From positions 22,208,395 through 22,272,394 of the forward strand of contig NC_065878.1 in assembly GCF_933775445.1 (NCBI RefSeq): a DNA stretch of 64,000 nucleotides, written 5' to 3'. The position numbers and the translations under genes were made by a program. Positions 21,601-31,941 of this stretch are shown in pieces. Below the pieces are notes generated by a model. That model did not search any database and was not told where the DNA came from. It worked only from the letters and a program-made list of their open reading frames with translations. Position 1 is the first letter of the stretch; the number at the start of each line of letters is the position of its first letter. This DNA comes from Argentina anserina (Eukaryota; Streptophyta; Magnoliopsida; Rosales; Rosaceae).

Positions 21601-21689
21601 GAAAAATCGGGTTATTACATCTTATCTCTAATGGACATGGACAAGCATCCGAAATTCAGCTAAGTATTGAACAAGTCCACGAGGATTGA
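18617..21689 (+). pseudogene. LOB-domain (LBD) gene, class I, split by a solo LTR and frameshifted
   Basis: Exon 1 (18617-18766) encodes the LOB zinc-finger-like block, opening [19 protein letters not shown] and then [15 protein letters not shown]5, C8, C15 and C19 match the CX2CX6CX3C pattern. Exon 2 starts at 18902 and gives IRAHAIDTLCYEAESRIQNP and VYGCAAIIFHLQQQ. The native frame then stops at TAG 19049-19051, a 99-residue product. One base away in frame the expected coiled-coil region continues as IHDTESELAKVCAEIAVL, so one base seems lost in the CAA run at 19020-19028. The solo LTR (19082-21619) follows, with TCTTA on both sides. Beyond it, the same frame continues ISNGHGQASEIQLSIEQ to TGA at 21687-21689. 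LBD proteins are plant-specific DNA-binding regulators of organ boundaries and lateral organs. The sequence is closest in style to the short LBD23/LBD24 group, from memory. A truncated protein without the C-terminal coiled coil may still be made. Confidence 0.82.
19082..21619 (-). mobile_element. Long solo LTR (copy 2, minus orientation) inserted in the LBD gene
   Basis: On the minus strand it begins TGTAATAACCCG and ends GGGATCGTGACA. The flanks are TCTTA (19077-19081) and TCTTA (21620-21624), a perfect 5-bp target duplication. It aligns with 8674-11603 in order along its length: terminal block, CGAAAGTTGTAGAGCTCGTC, a GGGTTTCCA leader, a GC-rich block, AT-rich middle, GGGTAACA-type repeats and the terminal block. 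A TATATAC box lies near 21293-21303 on the minus strand. The copies differ at many positions, so they derive from separate insertions. A run of four to five GTCCGAAGAC-like units lies at 19838-19915. Confidence 0.85.
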
Positions 21690-21845
21690 TTTGGTTCTTC
21701 CTCTAAAGCTCCCAGTTGGTTTACTTGATAAGATCACTAGCCTGGGCCCTGGGCATTGTAATGAGACCTGATTTGGTTCTTCCGGCCTCTAAAGCTCCCA
21801 ATTGGTTTATTTGATCAGATTACTTGGCCATTGTAATGACACCAG
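21690..21845 (+). repeat. Tandem duplication of about 80 bp in the LBD 3' region
   Basis: TTGGTTCTTCCTCTAAAGCTCCCAGTTGGTTTACTTGAT-like sequence (about 21690-21768) recurs at 21771-21843. Shared parts include CTAAAGCTCCCA and GGCCATTGTAATGA-like ends. It is probably the duplicated 3' UTR of the broken LBD gene. Confidence 0.6.
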
Positions 21846-22384
21846 CTAGAGAACGCGCATGCATTACATCTATTTCATTTGTTTTGTTTTTGTTTATATA
21901 TCTGTTTGGACGTATTTCAACCTACACGCATCAATGAAGTGCAAAGAAGTTGGCTCATAATACATATCAATTTAGAACTATATATGTACTAAATATATTT
22001 TTTGTGACACCGATCCTGGAAATTAAAATGAGCCTACAACCAATATAAACCGATAATACCATGTTTATTAATATAACTAACATAAATCAAAAGGTTCTAA
22101 CATTCTCATGAGACGTTCAGCCTCAGTAATGGCGCCTTCAATTGATAATGTAACAAAGTTTGATGATTCTTGTGTATGATCTTCATGGCTTCTAATTATA
22201 GACAGAATTATGAAAAATAAAAAATAAATAAATTGGAAAATGAGGATAGAAGTAGCAATACACGAAAGTACAAGGGTCTTTTTGGACATTATCTAAATCT
22301 CCAATACGTGAGTTTTCAGCTAACTATTTACCTCACTCACAATCACAAAAAGGTTTTTTATTTCGGTCAAATCAAAGAAAATCT
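21846..22384. other. Promoter region of the RS splicing factor gene
   Basis: AT-rich sequence without a gene. The 3' part (22290-22440) leads into the presumed 5' UTR, with the common plant leader motif CTTAGGGTTAGAG. Confidence 0.45.
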
Positions 22385-25300
22385 AATCACAGTCTTAGGG
22401 TTAGAGCTCCGTCACTCTCGGAATCGCCGGCTCTCAGTTGCGGTAAGAACCTCACCGGAATCCGATCTCTGCTTTTCAATTGCTATAATCTCTTAGCTCT
22501 TCGCTAGATTCACGATGAATTTCGAACTTAAACGCTTTCAAATAGTGCTTCTTTCCTGACGAATTGGGGATCTGGTTATTAGGTCATGCACGATTGTAGA
22601 TCTGACTCTGTTGAATCTTGATCTGGATTTGAATTGATGTGGATTCGTTTTTGTGGTGTTGATTATTGGATGAGGGAATGTTTTGTGGTGTTTTTGATTG
22701 ATTGAATTGTAATTTCTGTGTGGTTTTGATTTGGTTCGATTGGGTTAGGTTTTGGTGTTAGTGATTTCAGTAATTCTTGAGGTTTATTTGGTTTCTGTCT
22801 TGGTCTTTCAGCTGAAAGAGATTATGCTTTCAGATTTTGATTATGAATATAGTCTCGTAATGCAGCAAGTTATAAAGATACTGGATTGGTGATTGTATTC
22901 TGTTTTGTTTTGAGGATTGATTGCCGGTTGTTTTCGTACATGGGTGAATTAGGTAATGCTGGATTGTTGGTTTGTTCTTGTTACGATATGATATGTGTGT
23001 ATGATGGATTGGATGCAAAGTGATGTGCTTCTTATTTAGCTTGTTTTAAAGACGGTTTATTTTTACTTGTTTCAGGAAATGAGGCCCATTTTTTGTGGGA
23101 ATTTTGAATATGATGCTCGACAGAATGATCTGGAGCGGCTGTTTGGAAGATATGGAAAAGTTGATAGGGTGGATATGAAGGCTGGTGAGTTCTTTTGCTC
23201 TTAAAGGTTATTAGTTTTTAATTGTTGGGTCTTTTTAATTTCCACGTTCGGCTTATCTAGCCAAAATCACCCTTTCACTTGCAATAAAGATAAGAAGTTG
23301 CAACTTTTTTGAGGTTGAGAACAAAAACGTGAGCTTTATTTTTCAACAGTTCGGATTCAGGATTAGGAAGGTTACTGTCTTGCTAATTCAATTTTTGGAA
23401 ACTTGAAGAATCGACTTCATTATTTATTGTTGTTGTAGGACTTTTTTTTATGTGTCTGGTGTGCGTTTAATTTCCAAAACAAGGATCCAAATCTGTGCAT
23501 ATGCATAGAGTCCACTGATTGTCCGCTGATAGTAGTAAGGATCATGTAAAACTATCATGCCCTGGAGGTTACTGAAGCAAGGCAATTCATCCGTGCCTTA
23601 TCTCAATGTCTCACCCATGCCCTGCCTCTTCGGCTACCCTACCGAATAATCATTCCAAGTACATGCTCCACTGCAGCCGTCTTCCGTTGTTGAGATCTTG
23701 TGGGGGTTCAGGATACGTTTAAGAAACAAGCATGTATTATATGACGCATAAACCCCCATACTCAACATTTTCTTTGACGCAGGGTTATCTTGGGATATCC
23801 ATTCTCTTCCAGGCTAGTGGATGGACTCTACAGAATTCCGTTTCTTGCCTGTGACGAGATCCCTCTTCTTGTTTTCAAGAAGAGTCATTCTGACCTGCAA
23901 TGGCACTACTACCATTCAATTTTCCACTGTCACCTTTGCCTTTCATTCCTCATGACTTTCGCTCAGCCTTCAATGTCAGACATGTTTCAAGATTGAAACA
24001 GTGCTGATTCCACAGCAAAGGCAGGAGATTAGATGGAGAAGGCACCGTCTTTACAATGACCTACAATGAGACATTCACTTTTGGATTCTTGTCCCTTGAC
24101 ATCACTTAGTTCATTATACAAGGTCTGTTACTAATTTTATTGGTCACATAGTTTATAGATTTCCGAGAGGTTGCCAAACTGTTAAAATAGGTTAGAATTC
24201 TGGGTGGCTTGTTACATTACCGAAGGGAGGAATGCCGTCTCTTGATGAAGAATCCTTATCAAAGGAATCATTACAATTCGTTTCATACAACACGTGGGAT
24301 TTGATTTCAATCTATTCAGAATATTTTACCTTACTGTTTTGTAGGTTTTGCTTTCATTTACATGGATGATGAGAGAGATGCTGACTATGCAATACGGGGA
24401 CTCGATCGGAGAGAATTTGGTCGCAAAGGGCGTAGGCTTCGTGTTGAGTGGTCGAAGGTATCCAGTGTAAGTACTACCCTTTATCACTCTTCGTTTGTAA
24501 ATGGTTTTCTGGTTTGTTTCAAGTGTTACAGTCTTAAGCACATATATGTTTATTGCAGCATGAGCGTGGTTCTAGAAGACCTGGTGCTTCAAGGTCTTCA
24601 ACTGTTACAAGACCATCAAAGACCTTGTTTGTTATAAATTTTGATCCATATCACACCCGTACTAAGGACTTGGAGAGGCATTTTGATTCATATGGGAAAA
24701 TAGTAAGTGTACGGATCCGAAGGAATTTCGCATTTGTTCAGTATGAGTCACAGGAGGATGCTACTAGGGCATTGGAGGCAACAAACATGAGGTTAAAAAT
24801 TGATGATGCAACATTCCTGTTAAATCTGTACCAAGTTTTTCTTGAAGTTGCACTAATTTTTGTTTGCTGGATTTTTTATTTCTGCAGCAAGCTGTTGGAT
24901 CGAGTCATATCAGTTGAATATGCAGTTCGTGATGATGATGAAAGTAGAGATGGGTATAGCCCTGACAGGAGAAGTCGTGATAGGTCACCAGAGAGAGGCC
25001 GTGATAGAAGAAGATCCCCAAGTCCCTACAAAAGAGTGAGGGGAAGCCCTGATTATGGCCGTGGCCCTAGCCCTGGTCCATACCGTAGGGAAAGGGGTAG
25101 TCCTGATTATGGACGTGGAACAAGTCCATATCGAAGGGAGAGAGCAAGCCTTGACTATGCTCGTGGGCGCAGCTTGAGTCCTTTTAGGAGGGAGAGATCT
25201 GATCATGGGAGGGTGTCCAGTCGCAGCCCCCGAAAAGAGAGGGTGAGTGCTGATCATGGCCATGACCGTAGCCGCAGTCCTTATGTTGGTAGAGATAGGG

Positions 25301-25647
25301 CTGCTGCTGAAAATGGTCATGCTCCAAGCCCTAGTCCTCCTCCTTATAAGAGAACTAGAGCTAGCCCTGAAAATGGACATGGCCCCAGCACTAGCCCTTA
25401 TGAAGGAGAAAGGGCTAACAGCCCCGAGGAAGGTCGTATTCCAAGTCCCAACTCAGTGCCTGATGGCAAGGACAGCCCCAATTATGGTGGACCTGAAAGC
25501 CCCATGCATGAGAGATACAACAGGTTTAAATTATCCCAGTGACCAAATGGTGTCTTAATTTTATGCTTGCATATCATTTGGCTTGCTAAACACGCTACAT
25601 ACTCTGTTGTTAACTGCAGCCGATCACCCCAAGCTGAGGAGGAATGA
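22385..25647 (+). CDS. RS40: RS-subfamily SR splicing factor (two RRMs + RS domain, RS40/RS41-like)
   Basis: A leader exon ends at 22442, and a 633-nt UTR intron ends just before the start codon at 23079. The coding exons are 23079-23184, 24345-24457, 24559-24791, 24888-25523 and 25620-25647, giving 371 residues with consistent phases. RRM1 (about 1-73) opens [20 protein letters not shown] and ends [16 protein letters not shown]2 (about 95-165) has [19 protein letters not shown] and [19 protein letters not shown]. The tail repeats [15 protein letters not shown] units with many RS, SR and SP dipeptides and ends [21 protein letters not shown] and the long tail favour RS40/RS41 over RS31. These proteins bind exonic enhancers and are controlled by SR kinases in nuclear speckles. 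The 1160-nt intron after exon 1 is where relatives are alternatively spliced. The 96-nt intron after 24791 has no stop and keeps frame. RS40 versus RS41 is undecided. Coordinates include the 5' UTR; the CDS proper is 23079-25647. Confidence 0.93.
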
Positions 25648-26320
25648 GTGATCTGCACTAGTATCTGGTGATGAGTGGAAGTCAGAGCGTTGTCTGTTGC
25701 ATTCTGTAGTTCCCAGGACATCTGATGATGGGTTCAATCAAGGATATGTAGCTTCATGTAGCCTAGTATTAGGTTCTAGAGTCTTATGTGTTGTAGTTTC
25801 TGCTTAAAACCTTGAAGGAACTCATTTCGGTTATTGTTTCAGAGCGAGACTCCTAATACAGAAGTTGCCTCCATTTGGCACCGATTGATGACATTTGGAT
25901 TTGTTAAGTTTTATTTGCAGCAAGTGGATGCTTTTGCTATTTTGATGATGTTATAGCCAATATTGTCCTTAACAATAGACCCTCCGAACTGTCAAGAGAT
26001 GGGGATTACCAACAATATATTATGCCATCATGAGCATCATCGCAGAATTGTCAATCGCTATTTCTTACACGCTTCTCTGTTGAGGAGCTTCATTTATGGG
26101 TTCCACTGTGCTCCGTCGTGCAATTAGAGTTGCTCTCTTCCGCGTTAGGGTTGTTTTGCTAACAGCACAGTTCTACTTTCTGAAGACCCAGTAGCCGAAG
26201 TAGATTCCACTCTATCAGTTCATATTGTGTAGTTATCGCCTTTGTCCTTGTCCAAGTTGCCAAATGATTCTGTGACAAAGAAAATGACAGTTTTACGCGT
26301 TGATCTCCGATCAGATAACT
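25648..26320. other. 3' UTR and downstream flank of the RS gene
   Basis: The first few hundred bases are probably 3' UTR. No further coding region is visible up to a TATA-like element at 26321. Confidence 0.5.
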
Positions 26321-26328
26321 TATAAATA
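26321..26328 (+). promoter_or_regulatory. TATA-like box upstream of a small ORF
   Basis: TATAAATA lies 141-148 bp before the ATG at 26469. Its match to the plant consensus is good, but no transcript evidence is available. Confidence 0.35.
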
Positions 26329-26373
26329 TACGACCACAGATGTTTTCATGTGTGAACACCAACCAGTATTCTT

Positions 26374-26404
26374 ATCGATCCTAATCCTAATCCTAATCCT
26401 AATC
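26374..26404 (+). repeat. (TAATCC)5 microsatellite
   Basis: Five tandem TAATCC hexamers lie between the TATA-like box and the small ORF. The unit resembles but does not equal the plant telomere unit (CCCTAAA). Confidence 0.85.
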
Positions 26405-26468
26405 ATAATTCCAAATTATAATTTCAGACCCTGTCTGAGTTTCTATCTCTTCCCACACTACCAACCAA

Positions 26469-26603
26469 ATGGGAATGGCTTTCGGTGGCGGAGACAATAA
26501 GCTACAAAGAGGCAACAACAATGGCTTTTGTGGAGATGACAAAGTCAAAAGAGGAATTCCTCTAAGATGCTTCTCTTGTAAGTGCTTCCCTAAGTTGAGA
26601 TGA
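26469..26603 (+). CDS. Possible 44-residue protein, unrecognised
   Basis: The start context is good (CCAAATGG). The frame reads MGMAFGGGDNKLQRGNNNGF and ends CFSCKCFPKLR before TGA at 26601-26603. The product would be small, basic, Gly/Asn-rich at the front and Cys-rich at the end (CxxCxC). It has no signal peptide or membrane segment and I recognise no family. Support comes only from the order TATA-like box, leader, ATG and short ORF. A chance ORF is quite possible. Confidence 0.28.
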   Translation: MGMAFGGGDNKLQRGNNNGFCGDDKVKRGIPLRCFSCKCFPKLR

Positions 26604-29600
26604 AAAGGCACTAGAGTGTAGTTTTATAGACTTGATATATACCAAGCAAGACTGAAACTTTAAGACATTTTATCTAGATAACATCCCTAGCTAGCTAGCT
26701 AGTTTCTTTGACCAATCAATGTTAAAGCTCATAGAGATTCTAGCTAATCAGACAGAATTGGATATTTACAAGTTAATTGTTCGTTGAAGATCGATTCTGT
26801 GTGGAAAAAAAAACCGATTACGATGTTGTAGTTACCTGTCATTAAGCTTATCGTTAACTCACTAACTTTTAAGGATGTAAATGCTTTTCCGACATTGAAG
26901 ACATAAAATCGAATGACAAGACTAACAGTGGTTGTATACTAGCTGTTAATTAGCTTAGCTTACTTGTAATCACGCTATTAGTCTAAGACCGTATCCTAAG
27001 TAGCAATGTTTTCCTCCGTTATTAGTATAATAATAAGATTAATACGGCTGTTGCATAGGATTTAGTTCATTATTACAACTTTCTTGGATCACGTTGAGAT
27101 CATCACGATTAATTAAGTTTAAAAACATACCCTTAGCGCACCCCGTATTTAGGTAACCAATGTACCGCGTACCCGTACCCTAACGTCCCCCGTTTCTTAT
27201 TCGTCTTTCTAACCAGAAAAATCAAAAGTTTGACAGAAGTTTCCAAGTCTGGAGCTTTTGGCACTTGGTTGATTTCTGAAAATTCTTGATTATGATTGAT
27301 ATACATGCTAATTACTCAACTGGCACAGGGAGCTTGGACATAGTAGTCAAAAAAAGTAAAAAGAAATGCGACTAAATCCTGATTGCTCGTTTGTATAGAT
27401 ATCATTTTCATGTGTTTATTTCTACTGTATAAACTGTCGTTCCTGTAAACAAAGTCTCTCTAAGGTCAACAAAGAGTTATCAAGGATCTGAGAAATGATA
27501 CAGATTGAAACGTTTGCAGTTGCTTTTTTTGCATGCCCTAGAATTTTGTGGCATGCATGCTCATTGTCGGCGAAGATTCATCATAACATTTATGTATTAG
27601 CGGTTTTAGTCGGTGCTAAATTACTTTAATGACTTAAATCTGTCATCTTCATCATCATTAGGGTTTAAAATGATCAAGCTGATTTTATTGGGTTCCTTTG
27701 AGGTTTCACACTGTAAACATATCTGTCTTGAGCTTCAATGACAGAAACGACTCTGTTCATCTCTGTCTGAATTGGCTTGGTTCGTAGTCATGATCGACCA
27801 TACCAGTCTTTTCTATGTTCGAAATAATACGACACCAACTATTAATACAAGGGAATTTGGTTTTTCTGCTTCCTAGCTTTCTGCTTAGACGGGTTACAGA
27901 AGCAGCAGCTAGAACGCGCATGTTAAGCTAACATGGTCTTTTCCTTCTTTGGGCATCGACGTACAGTTGTGTTGATTGCGACTCTTTTTTTTGCCATATT
28001 TGGCGAGTCCCATTTGTCTGTCCCAGCTCTTATTCGTCTTTGCCCTCTGGTAGACAGTACACTAGCTTGAAGGAAATCCTTTTTATCCCCTAGCTTGATT
28101 TATCTCTCATCTTTTTCTTTCGGAGAATGATAGCAAGGTTTTACCTTTCATCTTTTCTAGCTCTTTTTTTGTTCAATCGAAAAGCGAAATATATCGTGTT
28201 CTGATTGATTTCCAGATTACCTTGTGAAGCACGAGATGATCAAGCTTAAGAAGTCTCTAACAAGCAATTATCAAATACGTGACTTTCATTAATTGGTGTT
28301 TAGGTAATTAAATCGATAGTGTCCGTTAATAGTATACTTCAATCAAGTGTTACTTCAGCTAGTATTGAATCGATAACCTCAAAGTGAGTGTTCAAATTCA
28401 ATGAGTAAGAGTACAACGTAAAATGAGAATTGACGAATGTAAAAGTACCGAAGTAGAATGTTGAAAAGAAAAGGTTGATATATATTGGCTATTTTTATGA
28501 CCTCTTTCTTGGTCAATTACGGTATCTTGTAATTTCACTCTAGTGTTCAACCGAAAGTTGGACTCTCATAAAATGACAAGAAAACATGAGGAGACATTCT
28601 CCTAATAACTACAAAATGAGGTCGATCACACGCACGATTGCCCTTATGTACTGATAGCACAAACATTCAAAGCGAGTTTGGAACTCAAATCTTGGGGGTC
28701 AAAGTCGATGTTAAAGCCACCCAATATGAAGCATATGGAAGAACTTTCTACACGTTTTTATGACTTAAACTAGCGTGTTTGTCTTAATAATTTGACTCGA
28801 AGAAAAGGGCTTATCACTTGATATTTATTACATGCCCCTTTCATTAGTGGTTTAGAACCTCCTTTAATATGTATCTGAGATTCATAAACATCTAAAAACA
28901 GTGAAAGAAACAGCCCACTCGATTCATATATGTGGATGTGTGGAACCATGAATGCCATCCACTTGGCAGTGTTCCTCTACTGAGGAGCCACCTGTAGCAA
29001 TAGGACTTTCCACGGCTTCATCAAATTCATATAAGAAAGACTTCAGAGGAAAAAAAAAAACAATCAAAAGCTTACTTATCGTAAAAGATCATCTTCATTA
29101 TTCTCACTCAAAAAAGAACTAAAAAAAGAAAACATTCCACTTTCGGTAATGGGGTTCAACCAAAAATGGTGACATTCACCCCTAAATATTGTCCCGTCCA
29201 CTAAAGGAGAGATGAATTAACATATCCAATTTCGACAATCGACATGGTTTTGAATGAGAGAGCTTCCGTATGAGACCCCACGTCCTTGTGAAGCTATGGC
29301 CTGCCTTTCACTTCCTGCGATTGTTTAACTTTGTGCGCCTGCAGCTAAGAGTTGATTATTACAAATAATAAAGTCGAAAATTCTATTAAGCAGTGAATGC
29401 TACTTCACTATCTTAATGGTTATTGCTTCAATAATTTTAAGACATTTTATCGAACATATTATTTCTTATGTATTACTGTGTATTACGGATGCTTTTATTG
29501 TTGCTCGATGGATCAACCCAATTTTTTATTTTTTTACATATCCACAGGTAATAATTAAAAAAAAACCCTTGTGAAGGGAGGCCAAAGTGGTGGAGCAGCT

Positions 29601-30141
29601 TGCATTGAGTTGAGCCAATTGTACATCGGCATAATATATGTCCCTTAATCTTCGGCCTACGCTACCTCAGTAGTTTTCGAAAAATTTGCTTTTGCATCAT
29701 AAATGGGTCCCTAATCAATGGGCTTCATCGGCCTCTATGTAAAATCCATGTCCAAGTATAACTGGCCGAGAGTCTTCCTTGTCCCATTTCCCTCTGTCAA
29801 TTTGTCTAATCCTTCTTAATCGAAAACGTTACAAACTTTGGCAGTGACTTGATTAATCAATCTAAATTAAATGTCTGATTAATGTTGAGATTTGAAGACC
29901 TAATTGTAGAACAAAAAAACAAACACAAACCACCAGCTTATAAATCAGATCCATCTCACCAAGATCTTAGTTCTGCAGAAATATTTTGTTTCCTTTTTTG
30001 TTGTTGTTTGCTCATGGTGTTTGTGATACGAAAGTGGATTTTACACCCAATTGTCACTAGGGTTGTGCTGGCCGGTCATCACAAAGACACAATAGTCCCT
30101 CCAAAAAAAGCAGCCACAATATTCAAAGCTCATCAAACCCC
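26604..30141. other. Intergenic DNA, about 3.5 kb, no gene recognised
   Basis: Mostly AT-rich with no domain-bearing frame. Small features are a CTAG-rich run (26688-26702), a GC-rich patch CCGCGTACCCGTACCC (27166-27181) and several poly-A and poly-T runs. The last part is the MATE promoter. Confidence 0.5.
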
Positions 30142-30149
30142 TATATAAA
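30142..30149 (+). promoter_or_regulatory. TATA box of the MATE gene
   Basis: CTATATAAAC lies about 105 bp before the start codon and is followed by a CT-rich leader (CCTCTTCACCCTCTGCC), typical of plant promoters. Confidence 0.65.
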
Positions 30150-30252
30150 CCTCTTCACCCTCTGCCTCTACAGACCCCCACATATCTCTCCCATCCTCTC
30201 AAGCTTTGATTCCAATTCATCCTCATCAGCCCACAAACAGATATTAATCACA

Positions 30253-31941
30253 ATGTGCAAGATGACATCTCCTCCTCTCTGCAACGGCAATTCAGACTTT
30301 GCGTCAAATAAAGACACAAACACAGAAGACCAGAAGCGCCGTCTCACCGCCCCATTGATCCCCAAAACCACAACTCATCCCAGAAAAGAGCAAAAACCCC
30401 AGACAATACAGAAACCCCAGAAATCCCATTTCACTTTGGCTATGAAAGAAGCGAGTTCCATAGCTAGTATTGCTTTCCCTATGATCCTTACTGGGCTTTT
30501 ACTCTATTCCCGGTCCATGATCTCCATGCTCTTCCTCGGCCGCCTCGGTGACCTGGCCTTAGCCGGCGGCTCCTTGGCCGTCGGCTTTGCCAACATCACC
30601 GGATACTCTATTCTTTCCGGTCTCGCCATGGGAATGGAACCCATTTGCGGCCAGGCTTTTGGTGCCAAGAAACATACTTTGCTTGGTCTCTGTTTGCAAA
30701 GAACAGTTCTTCTTCTTGTACTGATCTCCATACCAATTTCAATTCTCTGGCTCAATATGAAGAAAATCCTAATTCTTTGTGGCCAAGACGAGGCAATTGC
30801 CATTGAAGCCCAATCATACCTCCTCTGTTCACTTCCCGATCTTCTTGCTCAGTCTCTGTTGCACCCTTTGAGAATCTACCTACGGTCTCAATCCATCACT
30901 CTGCCTCTGACATTCTGCGCAACTCTGGCGATCATCCTACACATTCCTATCAACTACTTTCTCGTTTCGCACCTCAATATGGGAATCCAAGGTGTTGCCT
31001 TAAGTGGGGTTTGGTCGAATTTCAATCTGGTGATCTCTCTGATAATCTACATCATTATTTCCGGCGTGTACAAGAAAACTTGGGGAGGTATTTCAAATGA
31101 GTGTTTACGAGGATGGAAGACTCTTCTCAATCTGGCCATACCAAGCTGCATTTCAGTTTGCCTTGAATGGTGGTGGTACGAGATCATGATCTTGCTCTGC
31201 GGTCTGTTACTGAATCCAAGAGCAACTGTTGCGTCAATGGGGATTCTTATCCAGACCACTGCATTAATCTACATCTTCCCTTCTTCTCTGAGTTTCAGTG
31301 TATCCACACGTGTTGGGAATGAAATTGGAGCAAACAACCCCGAAAAGGCAAAGCTCGCAGCCATTGTGGGGCTCTGTTGCAGCTTCATTCTAGGCCTAAC
31401 AGCCCTTATCTTTGCAGTGATGGTGAGAAACATATGGGCCAGCATGTTTACTCAAGACAAGGAAATCATAGCACTCACATCGCTGGTCCTGCCCATAATT
31501 GGCCTCTGCGAGCTCGGAAACTGCCCGCAGACAACCGGCTGCGGCGTGCTGAGAGGCACGGCGCGGCCGAAAGTTGGGGCCAACATAAACTTGGGATGCT
31601 TTTACATTGTGGGAATGCCGGTGGCGGTGGGGCTGGGGTTCTTTGCTGGATTAGACTTCATGGGACTGTGGTTTGGACTTTTGGCGGCTCAGGGTTCCTG
31701 TGCTGTGACCATGTTGGTGGTTTTGGTTGTTACAGATTGGGAATATGAAACCCAGAAAGCAAAACAGTTGACAGGAGCTGCTGGAGTTGTGGATGACAGC
31801 GCAGAGGTTAAGGAAGACAAGCCAGACAAAGCTGAAATCAAGGGAGATGACCGTTCATTTCTATTAGGTGATGAGTTAGATTACGCTAATGATGATGACA
31901 ATAATGAGAGTAGGAGTAACAATAGTGATTCAAATGTTTAG
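30253..31941 (+). CDS. MATE/DTX-family efflux transporter, single exon
   Basis: A 562-residue intronless protein. A hydrophilic N-terminus (about 1-60, many Lys, Thr and Pro) precedes about 12 membrane segments. Conserved MATE stretches are visible: ILTGLLLYSRSMISMLFLGR, ALAGGSLAVGFANITGYS, MGMEPICGQAFGAKK, GIQGVALSGVW, CLEWWWYEIM, STRVGNEIGANNPEKA and CGVLRGTARPKVGANINL. The acidic Asn/Asp-rich tail (about 505-562) is cytosolic by inference. The intronless structure and the GLLLYSRSMISMLF and YSILSGLAMGMEPICGQAFG blocks place it in the DTX48-DTX56 clade, nearest DTX48/DTX49 in my judgement. Relatives in that clade are endomembrane or plasma-membrane exporters linked to organ growth, iron or ABA handling. 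The substrate here is unknown. A second Met at codon 4 could also serve as the start. The reading frame is intact. Confidence 0.95.
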   Translation: MCKMTSPPLCNGNSDFASNKDTNTEDQKRRLTAPLIPKTTTHPRKEQKPQTIQKPQKSHFTLAMKEASSIASIAFPMILTGLLLYSRSMISMLFLGRLGDLALAGGSLAVGFANITGYSILSGLAMGMEPICGQAFGAKKHTLLGLCLQRTVLLLVLISIPISILWLNMKKILILCGQDEAIAIEAQSYLLCSLPDLLAQSLLHPLRIYLRSQSITLPLTFCATLAIILHIPINYFLVSHLNMGIQGVALSGVWSNFNLVISLIIYIIISGVYKKTWGGISNECLRGWKTLLNLAIPSCISVCLEWWWYEIMILLCGLLLNPRATVASMGILIQTTALIYIFPSSLSFSVSTRVGNEIGANNPEKAKLAAIVGLCCSFILGLTALIFAVMVRNIWASMFTQDKEIIALTSLVLPIIGLCELGNCPQTTGCGVLRGTARPKVGANINLGCFYIVGMPVAVGLGFFAGLDFMGLWFGLLAAQGSCAVTMLVVLVVTDWEYETQKAKQLTGAAGVVDDSAEVKEDKPDKAEIKGDDRSFLLGDELDYANDDDNNESRSNNSDSNV

